A stretch of 64,000 bases of DNA from Streptomyces sp. DG2A-72 (GTDB lineage: Bacteria; Actinomycetota; Actinomycetes; Streptomycetales; Streptomycetaceae): the NCBI RefSeq assembly GCF_030499575.1, contig NZ_JASTLC010000001.1:3558001-3622000 (forward strand). Direction: 5' to 3'. Below, one piece after another: positions 51,328 to 59,563 of the stretch (position 1 is the first letter of the stretch; every line of letters begins with the position of its first letter). The notes beneath the pieces were generated by a model, which was given only the letters and a program-made list of their open reading frames with translations, made no database searches and was not told the DNA's origin. Made by a program: the position numbers and the translations under genes.

Positions 51328-52230
51328 ATGTACGACTACGACCTCCTGGTCGTGGGGTCCGCCAACGCCGACCTGGTGATCGGCGTCGAGCGGAGGCCCG
51401 CCGCCGGGGAGACGGTGCTCGGCTCCGACCTGGCCGTCCACCCCGGCGGCAAGGGCGCGAACCAGGCGGTCGCCGCCGCCCGGCTCGGGGCCCGTACGGT
51501 GCTGCTGGCCCGGGTCGGCGACGACGCCAACGGCCGGCTGCTGCTCGACTCGCAGCGGGCGGCCGGCGTCGACACGGTGGGCGTCCTGGTCGGCGGCGCG
51601 CCGACCGGGGTGGCGCTGATCACCGTGGACCCGTCCGGGGACAACAGCATCGTGGTCTCGCCGGGCGCCAACGCCCGTCTGACACCACCGGACGTACGGG
51701 TCGCCGCCAGCCTCTTCCAGGCGTCCCGGGTGGTCTCGGCGCAGCTGGAGATTCCGCTGGAGACGGTCGTGGAGGTGGCGAGGAACATCGCGGACGGCAG
51801 CCGCTTCGTACTGAACCCGTCCCCGCCGCGCCCCCTCCCGTCCGAACTCCTCGCCGCCTGCGACCCGTTGATCGTGAACGAGCACGAGGCGAAGGTGATC
51901 CTGGGCGAGGCCGCCGTGGGGGATTCCCCCGAGGACTGGGCGCGGATCCTGCTCGCGAAGGGCCCGCGGTCGGTCGTCGTGACCCTGGGCGCGGACGGTG
52001 CGCTGGTGGCCTCCGACGAGGGTGTCACCCGGGTCCCGTCCGTGAAGGTGAACGCCGTGGACACGACGGGCGCGGGCGACGCGTTCACCGGCGCGCTGGC
52101 CTGGAAGCTGGGCGCGGGCGCGTCCCTGGTCGAGGCGGCGGCGTACGCGGCCCGGGTCGGAGCGGCGGCCGTCACGAAGCCGGGCGCGCAGGAGTCGTTT
52201 CCTACGGCGGCAGAGGTGGATGCCCTGTGA
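51328..52230 (+). CDS. rbsK: Ribokinase
   Basis: PfkB-family kinase of 300 residues phosphorylating ribose to ribose 5-phosphate. The N-terminal signature VHPGGKGANQAVAAARLGAR and the C-terminal VDTTGAGDAFTGALAWKLGA with the catalytic Asp are characteristic; FVLNPSPPRPLP and LIVNEHEAKVILGE also fit RbsK. It is 47 bp after the transporter fusion gene and overlaps rbsD by 4 bases. Confidence 0.92.
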   Translation: MYDYDLLVVGSANADLVIGVERRPAAGETVLGSDLAVHPGGKGANQAVAAARLGARTVLLARVGDDANGRLLLDSQRAAGVDTVGVLVGGAPTGVALITVDPSGDNSIVVSPGANARLTPPDVRVAASLFQASRVVSAQLEIPLETVVEVARNIADGSRFVLNPSPPRPLPSELLAACDPLIVNEHEAKVILGEAAVGDSPEDWARILLAKGPRSVVVTLGADGALVASDEGVTRVPSVKVNAVDTTGAGDAFTGALAWKLGAGASLVEAAAYAARVGAAAVTKPGAQESFPTAAEVDAL

Positions 52231-52616
52231 AGAAGGCGGGCATCCTCAACCGTCATCTCTCCGGTGCCCTGGCCGAGCTGGGCCACGGGGACGGGGTGCT
52301 GGTGTGCGACGCCGGCATGCCGATACCGGACGGGCCCCGCGTCGTGGACCTGGCGTTCCGGGCCGGGGTGCCGTCCTTCGCCGAGGTGCTGGACGGTCTG
52401 CTGGCCGAGTTGGTCGTCGAGGGCGCGACGGCGGCGACGGAGGTGCGGGACGCCAATCCGGCGGCTTCGGCGCTGCTGGACGGCCGCTTCCCCGAGCTGG
52501 AGCTGGTCTCCCACGAGAAGCTCAAGGATCTGACGGCGCACGCCCGGCTGGTCGTACGGACGGGGGAAGCACAGCCGTACGCGAATGTGCTGCTGAGGTG
52601 CGGAGTCTTCTTCTAG
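52227..52616 (+). CDS. rbsD: D-ribose pyranase
   Basis: Converts ribose between pyranose and furanose forms so that ribokinase can use it (129 residues). The family start MKKAGILNRHLSGALAELGH places catalytic His20 as expected; CDAGMPIPDGP and the end GEAQPYANVLLRCGVFF are conserved. GTG overlaps the rbsK stop. A perfect 11-bp terminator follows about 100 bp later. Confidence 0.93.
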   Translation: MKKAGILNRHLSGALAELGHGDGVLVCDAGMPIPDGPRVVDLAFRAGVPSFAEVLDGLLAELVVEGATAATEVRDANPAASALLDGRFPELELVSHEKLKDLTAHARLVVRTGEAQPYANVLLRCGVFF

Positions 52617-52661
52617 CCGCGCCGCGCTCCGCTGGAAGTGCCGGATGGGGCCGCCGGTCCG

Positions 52662-52698
52662 CTGCGGCACCATCGTGGCTGGTCACGCAGTTCCCCGC
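52662..52698 (+). repeat. Dispersed repeat, partial copy E
   Basis: The left part (CACCATCGTGGCTGGTC) matches copy D and the right part (CGCAGTTCCCCGC) matches copies A and C. The copy lacks the terminal hairpin. Confidence 0.55.
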
Positions 52699-52713
52699 CG
52701 CGCGAAAATTGAA

Positions 52714-52749
52714 GGGGCCCGGTCCGTCGACCGGGCCCCCTCATGTTTT
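52714..52749 (+). terminator. Terminator of the ribose operon
   Basis: GGGGCCCGGTC and GACCGGGCCCC pair perfectly over 11 bp around CGTC, followed by CTCATGTTTT. Confidence 0.8.
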
Positions 52750-52803
52750 CCCCTCCGCATCAGAACCTCCGCGATCCCCCCAGATCCCCCTCCAGAAGTC
52801 CTG

Positions 52804-53796
52804 ATGCCAAGTACGACCCGCGGGCTGCCGGAAGGGTTGCACGGTCTCTCCGGAATTCTTCGGCCCGCCCGCGCGCTGATGCAGGAGTTCACGACCGAGG
52901 TGGTGCCTGCCGCTGAGCGGTTCGACCTGTGGCAGGACATCAGCGCGCGCACCTACATGCCCCATCTGCTGCGCACCGACTGCCGGGACGACTTCCGCGC
53001 CACGCTGCGCACGCTGCCGCTCGGTGATGTGCAGATCTCCTCGGTGGCCTTCGAGCATCTGGTGTCCGTCCGCACGACGCGGCTCATCCGGCGCAAGGGA
53101 GTCGTCGCACAGGACGGGCACGACCGGGCCTTCCGCGCCGGGGACCTCCTGTTCATCGACAGCAGCCTGCCGTACGAGTCCTGGCACCGCATGTCGTCGG
53201 ACACCGCGTCGACGGTGATCGTCGCGATGCCGCGCACGGTGCTGCCGCTGCCGCCGCGGACGGTACGGCGGCTGCTGGCCCCGCCGATTCCGCTGGACCG
53301 GGGCCTGGGCGGGGTGCTGTACCGCTGGCTGGCCGACATCGCGGCCCGCGCCGACGAGTTCACCGAGGCCGATGTGCCGACGCTCGCCTCGGTGACCACG
53401 GATCTGCTCGCGTCCGTGTTCGGCGACTGTCCGGACGCCGAGGACGCGCTGACGCCGGAGGCCCGCCGCCGCGCCCTGCACACCCGGATCCGGGACTTCA
53501 TCGACCAGAACCTCGGCGATCCGTCGCTCTCTCCGGCGGGTGTCGCGGCAGCCCACGGCATCTCGGTACGCCACCGCCGCCTGGAGCGCTGCCGCCGCGA
53601 CCTCGCCGACCCCCGCCTGCGCGCCCGCTCCATCCAGACGGTGGCGGCCCGACGGACCCGCATACCGCACAGAAGCATGCGGGAATCGTCAAGATCCGTG
53701 CACTCCCGGCCAAGGATCCGGGCGCTTTGCCTTGACATCCTGTTGCACGGGGGAAGCGGGTACGGCGGCTCACTGCCGGTGTCGGCGCGGCAGTGA
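52804..53796 (+). pseudogene. AraC-type regulator with a broken C-terminal DNA-binding domain
   Basis: Residues 25-220 match the AraC-binding-like sensor domain of Streptomyces regulators (FTTEVVPAAERFDLWQDISA, RAGDLLFIDSSLPYESWH). The HTH domain starts normally at LHTRIRDFIDQNLGDPSLSP and VAAAHGISVRH. It then jumps to RRLERCRRDLADPRLRARSI, apparently missing about 18 residues that hold the recognition helix. After VAAR the expected WGFTDPAHFSRAF is absent. The next bases read T-D-P only in another frame, consistent with a loss of about 10 bases. The tail is unrelated sequence. The start is uncertain; no good ribosome site precedes ATG 52804 or ATG 52879. Confidence 0.65.
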
Positions 53797-53805
53797 GCCA
53801 CCGTA
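53761..53805. terminator. Bidirectional terminator hairpin
   Basis: GGCTCACTGCC (53767-53777) pairs perfectly with GGCAGTGAGCC (53789-53799), and TACGG/CCGTA extends the stem to 17 bp with one mismatch. It spans the end of the AraC-type pseudogene and lies 12 bp before the stop of the converging isomerase gene. Confidence 0.75.
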
Positions 53806-53816
53806 CACAGCGCCTG

Positions 53817-54650
53817 TCACCCGGCCGTGTGCTCGACGAACCGCGCCGCCGTCTCCGCCAGCACCTCCCGCCCGTCCCGGGCCCACAACGCGTCGTTGAA
53901 CAGCTCGACCTCGATGGGCCCGGTGTACCCGGCCGCCTCGACGTACCCCTGCCACTCCCGCATGTCGATCGAGCCGTCCCCGATCTGACCGCGGCCGTTC
54001 AGCACGCCCTCCGGCAGCGGGGTGGTCCAGTCGGCGAGCTGGAAGGTGTGGATACGGCCGCCGGCACCCGCGCGGGCGATCTGCGCGGGCGCGTTGTCGT
54101 CCCACCAGATGTGGTACGTGTCCACCGTGACGCCGACCTGCCGCGCGGGGAAGCGTTCCGCGAGGTCGAGGGCCTGGGTCAGGGTGGAGACCACGCAGCG
54201 GTCCGCCGCGTACATCGGGTGCAGCGGCTCGATCGCCAGCCGTACGCCGTGGGATTCGGCGTACGGCCCCAACTCGCCCAGCGCGTCGGCGATCCGCTCC
54301 CGCGCGCCGTGCAGGTCCTTGGAGCCCGCTGGCAGGCCGCCCGAGACCAGGACCAGCGTGTCCGTGCCGAGCGTGGCCGCCTCGTCGACCGCACGGCGGT
54401 TGTCGTCGAGGGCCTTGGCCCGCTCCTGCGGGTCGATCGCCGTGAAGAAGCCGCCGCGGCACAGCGTCGTCACCGTCAGGCCCGCCTCGCGAACCAGTTT
54501 GGCGGTGGCCTCCAGGCCGTACGACTGGACCGGCTCACGCCAGAGCCCGACGTTGCGGATGCCCAGCTTGCCGCAGGCATCGGCCAGTTCGGGCATGCTC
54601 AGCTGCTTCACCGTCATCTGGTTGATGCTGAAGCGTTCGAGGCCGGTCAC
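53817..54650 (-). CDS. Sugar phosphate isomerase/epimerase-like TIM-barrel protein
   Basis: Xylose-isomerase-like TIM barrel (277 residues), metal dependent. Likely ligand regions are VRLAIEPLHPMYAADRCV (Glu), VGVTVDTYHIWWDD (Asp, His), GRIHTFQLADWTTPL and GPIEVELFND. LGIRNVGLWREPVQSYG and TTLCRGGFFTA near the N terminus are typical of homologues beside DUF993 proteins. GTG 54650 overlaps the upstream gene stop as GTGA. It is the last gene of a three-gene operon with a DHDPS-like protein and a Gfo/Idh/MocA dehydrogenase, pointing to breakdown of an unusual sugar or sugar acid. The reaction is not known. Confidence 0.8.
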   Translation of the reverse strand: MTGLERFSINQMTVKQLSMPELADACGKLGIRNVGLWREPVQSYGLEATAKLVREAGLTVTTLCRGGFFTAIDPQERAKALDDNRRAVDEAATLGTDTLVLVSGGLPAGSKDLHGARERIADALGELGPYAESHGVRLAIEPLHPMYAADRCVVSTLTQALDLAERFPARQVGVTVDTYHIWWDDNAPAQIARAGAGGRIHTFQLADWTTPLPEGVLNGRGQIGDGSIDMREWQGYVEAAGYTGPIEVELFNDALWARDGREVLAETAARFVEHTAG

Positions 54651-55798
54651 TGGTTCACTCCGTACAGGCTCAGCAGGTTCTTCATCCGCTCCTCCGCCAG
54701 CTTCGGGTCCGGGAACAGGCCCAGTCCGTCGGCGAGTTCGTAGGCGCGGGCGAAGTGCGGGAGGGAGCGGGCCGACTGCAGGCCGCCGACCATCGTGAAG
54801 TGGGACTGGTGGCCCGCGAGCCAGGCCAGGAAGACCACGCCCGTCTTGTAGAAGCGGGTCGGGGCCTGGAAGAGATGGCGGGACAGCTCGACGGTGGGGT
54901 CCAGCAGCGCCCGGAAGCCGGCCGCGTCCCCGGTGTCCAGCGCCCGTACCGCCTCGGCCGCCAGCGGCCCCAGCGGGTCGAAGATGCCGAGCAGGGCGTG
55001 ACTGAAGCCCTGCTCGTCGCCCGCGATCAGCTCGGGGTAGTTGAAGTCGTCGCCGGTGTAGCAGCGGACGCCCTGCGGGAGCCGGCGGCGGATGTCGATC
55101 TCGCGCTGGGCGTCCAGCAGCGAGACCTTGATGCCTTCCACCTTGTCGGGGTGGGCGGCGATGACCTCCAGGAAGGTGTCCGTGGCCGCGTCGAGGTCGG
55201 ACGAGCCCCAGTAGCCCTCCAGCGCCGGGTCGAACATGGGGCCGAGCCAGTGCAGGATCACGGGCTCGGTGGCCTGGCGCAGGAGGTGGCCGTAGACCTC
55301 CAGGTAGTCCCCGGGATCGAACGCGGTGGCGGCCAGCGCGCGGGAGGCCATCAGGATCGCCTGCGCGCCGCTCTCCTCGACCAGCGCCAGCTGCTCCTCG
55401 TACGCCGCCCGGACCTCGGGCAGGGAGCCCTTGACGATCTGGTCGGTGCCGACACCGCAGGCGATCCGGCCGCCCACCGCCTTCGCCTCGGCGGCGCTGC
55501 GCCGGATCAGCTCGGCCGCGCCCGCCCAGTCCAGCCCCATCCCCCGCTGGGCGGTGTCCATCGCCTCGGCGACACCGAGTCCGTGGGACCACAGGTGGCG
55601 GCGGAAGGCGAGGGTGGCGTCCCAGTCGACGGCGGCGGGCGAGTCGGGGCTGACATCGGCGAACGGGTCGGCGACGACATGGGCCGCCGAGAAGACCGTA
55701 CGAGAGGTGAAGGGGGCGCCGGGGGTGACGGCGAGGGGTTCGGGGCGGGGCTCGTATGCCCTCAACCCGCCTTCGGCGTCCGGGAGTCGGATGGTCAC
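54647..55798 (-). CDS. DUF993 protein, dihydrodipicolinate synthase-like
   Basis: Protein of 383 residues related to the DHDPS/N-acetylneuraminate lyase TIM-barrel group. Landmarks are RIACGVGTDQIVKGSLPEVR, GAQAILMASRALA, EPVILHWLGPMFDPALEGYW and a likely Schiff-base Lys224 in VEGIKVSLLDAQ, matching the GIK motif of DHDPS. FDPLGPLAAEAVRALDTGDA and RFYKTGVVFLAWLAGHQSHF follow. It could carry out a retro-aldol or dehydration step on the product of the adjacent dehydrogenase. GTG 55798 overlaps the upstream stop by 4 bases. No characterised member is known to me. Confidence 0.75.
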   Translation of the reverse strand: MTIRLPDAEGGLRAYEPRPEPLAVTPGAPFTSRTVFSAAHVVADPFADVSPDSPAAVDWDATLAFRRHLWSHGLGVAEAMDTAQRGMGLDWAGAAELIRRSAAEAKAVGGRIACGVGTDQIVKGSLPEVRAAYEEQLALVEESGAQAILMASRALAATAFDPGDYLEVYGHLLRQATEPVILHWLGPMFDPALEGYWGSSDLDAATDTFLEVIAAHPDKVEGIKVSLLDAQREIDIRRRLPQGVRCYTGDDFNYPELIAGDEQGFSHALLGIFDPLGPLAAEAVRALDTGDAAGFRALLDPTVELSRHLFQAPTRFYKTGVVFLAWLAGHQSHFTMVGGLQSARSLPHFARAYELADGLGLFPDPKLAEERMKNLLSLYGVNQ

Positions 55799-56952
55799 AG
55801 CGCGATCTCCGGTACATCGAGACGGACGCCCTCGGCCGAGGACTTCAGGCCCAGTTCGGCGAGCTGGACGCCTCGGGCGCCGGCGAGGAGGTCCCAGTGG
55901 TAGGGGGCGTCGGCGTAGACGTGCCTGAGGAACAGCTCCCACTGGGCCTTGAAGCCGTTGTCGAACTCGGCGTTGTCGGGCACCTCCTGCCACTGGTCGC
56001 GGAAGACCTCGGTGGCGGGGATGTCCGGGTTCCACACCGGCTTGGGGGTGGCGGACCGGTGCTGGACGCGGCAGTTGCGCAGACCGGCGACCGCCGAGCC
56101 CTCCGTACCGTCGACCTGGAACTCCACCAGCTCGTCGCGGTTGACGCGGACGGCCCAGGAGGAGTTGATCTGGGCGATCGCGCCGCCGTCCAGCTCGAAG
56201 ATGCCGTACGCCGCGTCATCGGCGGTGGCGTCGTAGGGCTTGCCGTTCTCGTCCCAGCGCTGCGGGATGTGGGTGGTGGCGATGGCCTGGACGGACTTCA
56301 CCCGGCCGAACAGCTCGTGCAGGACGTACTCCCAGTGCGGGAACATGTCGACGACGATGCCGCCGCCGTCCTCCGCACGGTAGTTCCAGGAGGGGCGCTG
56401 GGCGGCCTGCCAGTCGCCCTCGAAGACCCAGTAGCCGAACTCGCCGCGGATGGACAGGATGCGGCCGAAGAAGCCGCCGTCGATCAGGCGCTTGAGCTTG
56501 AGCAGGCCGGGGAGGAAGAGCTTGTCCTGGACGACGCCGTGCTTGATGCCGGCGTCGGCGGCGAGCTTCGCCAGCTCCAGGGCGCCCTCAAGGCCGGTGG
56601 CGGTCGGCTTCTCGGTGTAGATGTGCTTGCCCGCGGCGATGGCCTTCTTCAGCGCCTCCTCACGGGCGGAGGTCACCTGGGCGTCGAAGTAGATGTCGAC
56701 GGTCGGGTCGGCGAGGACCGTGTCGACGTCGGTCGAGATGTTTTCCAGACCCAGGCCGTGCTGCTCGGCGAGCGCCCTGAGCGCGTGCTCGCGGCGGCCG
56801 ACCAGGATCGGCTCCGGCCACAGCACGGTGCCGTCGCCGAGGTCGAGGCCGCCCTGTTCACGGAGGGCCAGGATCGAGCGGACCAGGTGCTGGCGGTAAC
56901 CCATGCGCCCGGTCACACCGTTCATGGCGATACGCACCGTCTTGCGTGTCAC
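55795..56952 (-). CDS. Gfo/Idh/MocA-family oxidoreductase
   Basis: NAD(P)-dependent sugar or cyclitol dehydrogenase of 385 residues. The Rossmann region is RIAMNGVTGRMGYRQHLVRS, and the family motif EKPTATGLEGALELA supplies the Lys that contacts the cofactor; PSWNYRAEDGGGIVVDMFPH contains the conserved substrate-side residues. It is the first gene of the three-gene operon and is divergent from a LacI gene, with an AAGCGCTT operator between. Its substrate is unknown. It could supply the missing inositol dehydrogenase step, but the neighbours suggest a separate pathway. Confidence 0.85.
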   Translation of the reverse strand: MTRKTVRIAMNGVTGRMGYRQHLVRSILALREQGGLDLGDGTVLWPEPILVGRREHALRALAEQHGLGLENISTDVDTVLADPTVDIYFDAQVTSAREEALKKAIAAGKHIYTEKPTATGLEGALELAKLAADAGIKHGVVQDKLFLPGLLKLKRLIDGGFFGRILSIRGEFGYWVFEGDWQAAQRPSWNYRAEDGGGIVVDMFPHWEYVLHELFGRVKSVQAIATTHIPQRWDENGKPYDATADDAAYGIFELDGGAIAQINSSWAVRVNRDELVEFQVDGTEGSAVAGLRNCRVQHRSATPKPVWNPDIPATEVFRDQWQEVPDNAEFDNGFKAQWELFLRHVYADAPYHWDLLAGARGVQLAELGLKSSAEGVRLDVPEIAL

Positions 56953-57021
56953 GTCATTCCCTTCGTGGGCCTTGTACGCGGTGGCGCCGCGTACGCCCCT
57001 CGTGTCACAGGTGAGCCGTAC

Positions 57022-57035
57022 AGCAAGCGCTTTCT
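57022..57035. promoter_or_regulatory. LacI-family operator in the divergent region
   Basis: AGCAAGCGCTTTCT contains the central palindrome AAGCGCTT typical of LacI/GalR sites. It lies 70 bp from the dehydrogenase start and just downstream of a possible leftward promoter (TTGTCC on the reverse strand at 57075-57070). Confidence 0.65.
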
Positions 57036-57247
57036 ATCTAGGGAGAAGCTAGCCTCTGACCAGGGGTCTGGACAAGACCGTAACGAGGCCGAGTTGTTCG
57101 AGGGGGCGAACAACAGGGGTCGATGGCCTTAAGGTCTGCTCGGCATGCGGGGAACCGCGACCCCGGCCGGCCTGTCTACGACGACGTATGCCGAAGCCTG
57201 ACGAGTACGAAGAGGTACGACGAGATGCGCGACCGGAGGACGACGAG

Positions 57248-58294
57248 ATGACGGTGACCCTGGCGGACGTGGCGGCCCGCGCGCAGGTCTCGCCCGCGAC
57301 GGTGTCGCGCGTGCTGAACGGGAACTATCCCGTGGCAGCCTCCACCCGGGAACGGGTGCTGCGGGCCGTGGACGAGCTGGACTATGTGCTGAACGGCCCG
57401 GCGAGCGCGCTGGCGGCGGCGACCTCGGACCTGGTGGGGATTCTCGTCAACGACATCGCCAACCCCTTCTTCGGGATCATGGCGGGCGCGATCCAGTCGG
57501 AGATCGGAGGGCCGGGGGGACGTGCCGGGGGTGAACGGCTCGCCGTCGTCTGCAACACCGGGGGTTCGCCGGAGCGTGAGCTGACCTATCTGACCCTGCT
57601 CCAGCGGCAACGGGCGGCGGCCGTGGTGCTGACCGGCGGCGCCGTGGAGAACGCGCCGCACGCGGCGGCGGTGGCCGCGAAGCTGCGGAGGCTGGGCGAC
57701 GCGGGCACGAGGGTCGTCCTGTGCGGCCGGCCGCCGGCGCCGGACACCGAGGCGATCGCGCTGACCTTCGACAACCGCGGGGGCGGGCGCGAGTTGACCG
57801 AACACCTCATCGGCCTCGGACACCGGCGCCTGGGCTACATCGCGGGACCCGAGGAACGGACGACGACCCGGCACCGCCTCGAGGGCCACCGGGAGGCACT
57901 GGCCGCGCACGGAATCGAGGAGGATGCGCGCTGGACGGTGCACGGCCGCTACGACCGCCGGTCGGGTTACGAGGCGACGCTGGAGCTACTGCGCCGGGAC
58001 CCGTCGCTGACGGCCGTGGTGGCCGCCAACGACTCCGTCGCACTGGGCGCGTGCGCCGCGCTGCGGGACTCCGGACTGCGGATCCCGGACGACGTGTCCG
58101 TCGCCGGCTTCGACGATCTCCCGTTCAGCATCGACGCGGTACCCGCCCTGACGACGGTCCGACTGCCGCTCGCGGAGGCGGGGGCACGGGCGGGACGCAT
58201 CGCGATGGGGCGAGAGGAGCCGCCGCCCGGGGGGATCGCGACGGTTCGGGGGGAGCTGATGGTGCGGGGGTCTTCTGGGGTGCCGCGGGCTTGA
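57248..58294 (+). CDS. LacI-family repressor divergent from the dehydrogenase operon
   Basis: Regulator of 348 residues. HTH: TLADVAARAQVSPATVSRVL followed by hinge LDYVLNGPASALAAATSDLV. The effector domain contains GLGHRRLGYIAGPEERTTTR, AVVAANDSVALGACAALRDS and VSVAGFDDLPFSIDAVPALT. ATG 57248 is preferred for GGAGGA 7 bases upstream; an in-frame ATG at 57188 has no ribosome site. It probably binds the AAGCGCTT site and represses the three-gene operon until the inducing sugar appears. Confidence 0.88.
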   Translation: MTVTLADVAARAQVSPATVSRVLNGNYPVAASTRERVLRAVDELDYVLNGPASALAAATSDLVGILVNDIANPFFGIMAGAIQSEIGGPGGRAGGERLAVVCNTGGSPERELTYLTLLQRQRAAAVVLTGGAVENAPHAAAVAAKLRRLGDAGTRVVLCGRPPAPDTEAIALTFDNRGGGRELTEHLIGLGHRRLGYIAGPEERTTTRHRLEGHREALAAHGIEEDARWTVHGRYDRRSGYEATLELLRRDPSLTAVVAANDSVALGACAALRDSGLRIPDDVSVAGFDDLPFSIDAVPALTTVRLPLAEAGARAGRIAMGREEPPPGGIATVRGELMVRGSSGVPRA

Positions 58295-58618
58295 AAATCC
58301 AGCCACTCCGGCGCCTCTGAATTTCAGCCCCTCCGGCGTTTGAGGAGCGGGGGTCCAGGGGGCGGAGCCCTTGGCGGGGTGCAGGGGGCAGAGCCCCGCG
58401 GGGGTGCAGGGGGCAGAGCCTCGCGGGGCTCCAGGGGGCGGAGCCCCTGGCGGGGTTGAAGGGGCGGAGCCCCTGGGGGATGGGACGGGTAGGGGCGGCG
58501 GGGGCGAAGATCCGAGGGGCGCCGACCAGACGCCGAGGGGTAGCAGCAAGGCCGTGGGCGTCCTACGCTCGACCCGACGATACCTCTGACTGAGTCAACC
58601 ATCCGGGGGTCGACGACC
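58295..58618. other. Intergenic region with tandem G-rich repeats
   Basis: Five tandem units occupy 58356-58473. The rest has no supported gene. The promoter of the MarR-GNAT gene should lie near 58560-58610 but shows no clear consensus. Confidence 0.6.
58356..58473. repeat. Five tandem CAGGGGGCGGAGCCC units
   Basis: Units start at 58356, 58382, 58407, 58432 and 58459 (period 25-27 bp). Each core, CAGGGGGCRGAGCCC, can fold as a small hairpin (GGGGGC..GCCC). This resembles a common Streptomyces intergenic repeat. Confidence 0.75.
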
Positions 58619-59551
58619 ATGACCGTCCAGGACATCCGCGCCTTCAACCGCTTCTACACGAACGTGATCGGCGCCCTCGACTACAGCCGCCGGCTCTACG
58701 CGCCGTACACCCTCACCGAGTCCCGCGTCCTGTACGAACTCGCGCACTCCCCCCGTACGGACGCGGCCGACCTACGGACCGAACTCTCCCTGGACGCAGG
58801 CTACTTGAGCCGCATCCTCAACAAGTTCGAGCAGGACGGCCTGATCGAGCGCACCCCCTCCCGGCGTGACCCGCGCCGCCGCAACGTCACACTCACCGCA
58901 CGCGGCCGGGAGACCGCCGCGCTGCTCGCCGAGCGGGCGGACGAATCCGTCGGCGCGCTGCTGTCCACCGTCCCGTCCGCGGACCGCCCCCGCCTGGCCG
59001 AGGCGATGCAGACGGTCCGTACGATCCTCTCCGCCGCCCGTCCGCCCCGCGCCGAGGACGTCGTTCTGCGCGAGCCCGGCCCCGGCGACCTCGGCTGGAT
59101 CGTGCAGCGCAACGCCGCGCTGTACGCCGCCGAATACGGCTGGAACGCCGACTACGAGGGTCTGGTGGCACGTATCGTCGCCGACTTCGCGGAGGATCAC
59201 GACCCCCACCTGGAGCGGGTGTGGCTCGCGGAGCTGGACGGCCGGCCGGTGGGCTGTGTGATGTGCGTACGGGACGACGCGCCGGCCACGGCCCGCCTGC
59301 GCCTGCTGCTGGTCGAGCCCGACACCCGCGGCCTCGGCATCGGCGACCGTCTCGTCCGCGCCGTGATCGACTTCGCCCGCGGCGTCGGCTACCGCGAACT
59401 CGTCCTGTGGACCAACGACGTCCTGACCGCCGCCCGCCGTATCTACCAGCGTCACGGCTTCGTCCTGGTCGCCGAGAAACCGCACCGCTCCTTCGGCAAG
59501 GATCTCGTCGGCCAGGACTGGCGCCTGGATCTGCACGGAACGGGTGAGTGA
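58619..59551 (+). CDS. MarR-type HTH and GNAT acetyltransferase fusion
   Basis: Two-domain protein of 310 residues. Residues 1-145 are a MarR winged helix (TESRVLYELAHSPRTDAADL, LSLDAGYLSRILNKFEQDGL and the wing RTPSRRDPRRRNVTLT). Residues 150-310 are a GNAT domain with VWLAELDGRPVGCVM and the acetyl-CoA loop LRLLLVEPDTRGLGIGDRLV (RGLGIG matching R/Q-x-x-G-x-G/A), then YQRHGFVLVAEKPHRSFG. Such fusions may acetylate a small molecule or protein and sense it. It is 12 bp before the next gene. Confidence 0.88.
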   Translation: MTVQDIRAFNRFYTNVIGALDYSRRLYAPYTLTESRVLYELAHSPRTDAADLRTELSLDAGYLSRILNKFEQDGLIERTPSRRDPRRRNVTLTARGRETAALLAERADESVGALLSTVPSADRPRLAEAMQTVRTILSAARPPRAEDVVLREPGPGDLGWIVQRNAALYAAEYGWNADYEGLVARIVADFAEDHDPHLERVWLAELDGRPVGCVMCVRDDAPATARLRLLLVEPDTRGLGIGDRLVRAVIDFARGVGYRELVLWTNDVLTAARRIYQRHGFVLVAEKPHRSFGKDLVGQDWRLDLHGTGE

Positions 59552-59563
59552 CGAGTAGGGTCG

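Noticed and set aside
55795-56952. Assigning the Gfo/Idh/MocA protein as inositol dehydrogenase IolG
   Set aside because: It is 22 kb from the iol genes, has its own LacI regulator and sits in a different operon; the family is too broad to assign by fold alone.
58356-58473. A CRISPR-like array
   Set aside because: The period is only 25-27 bp with almost no unique spacers, and no cas genes are present.
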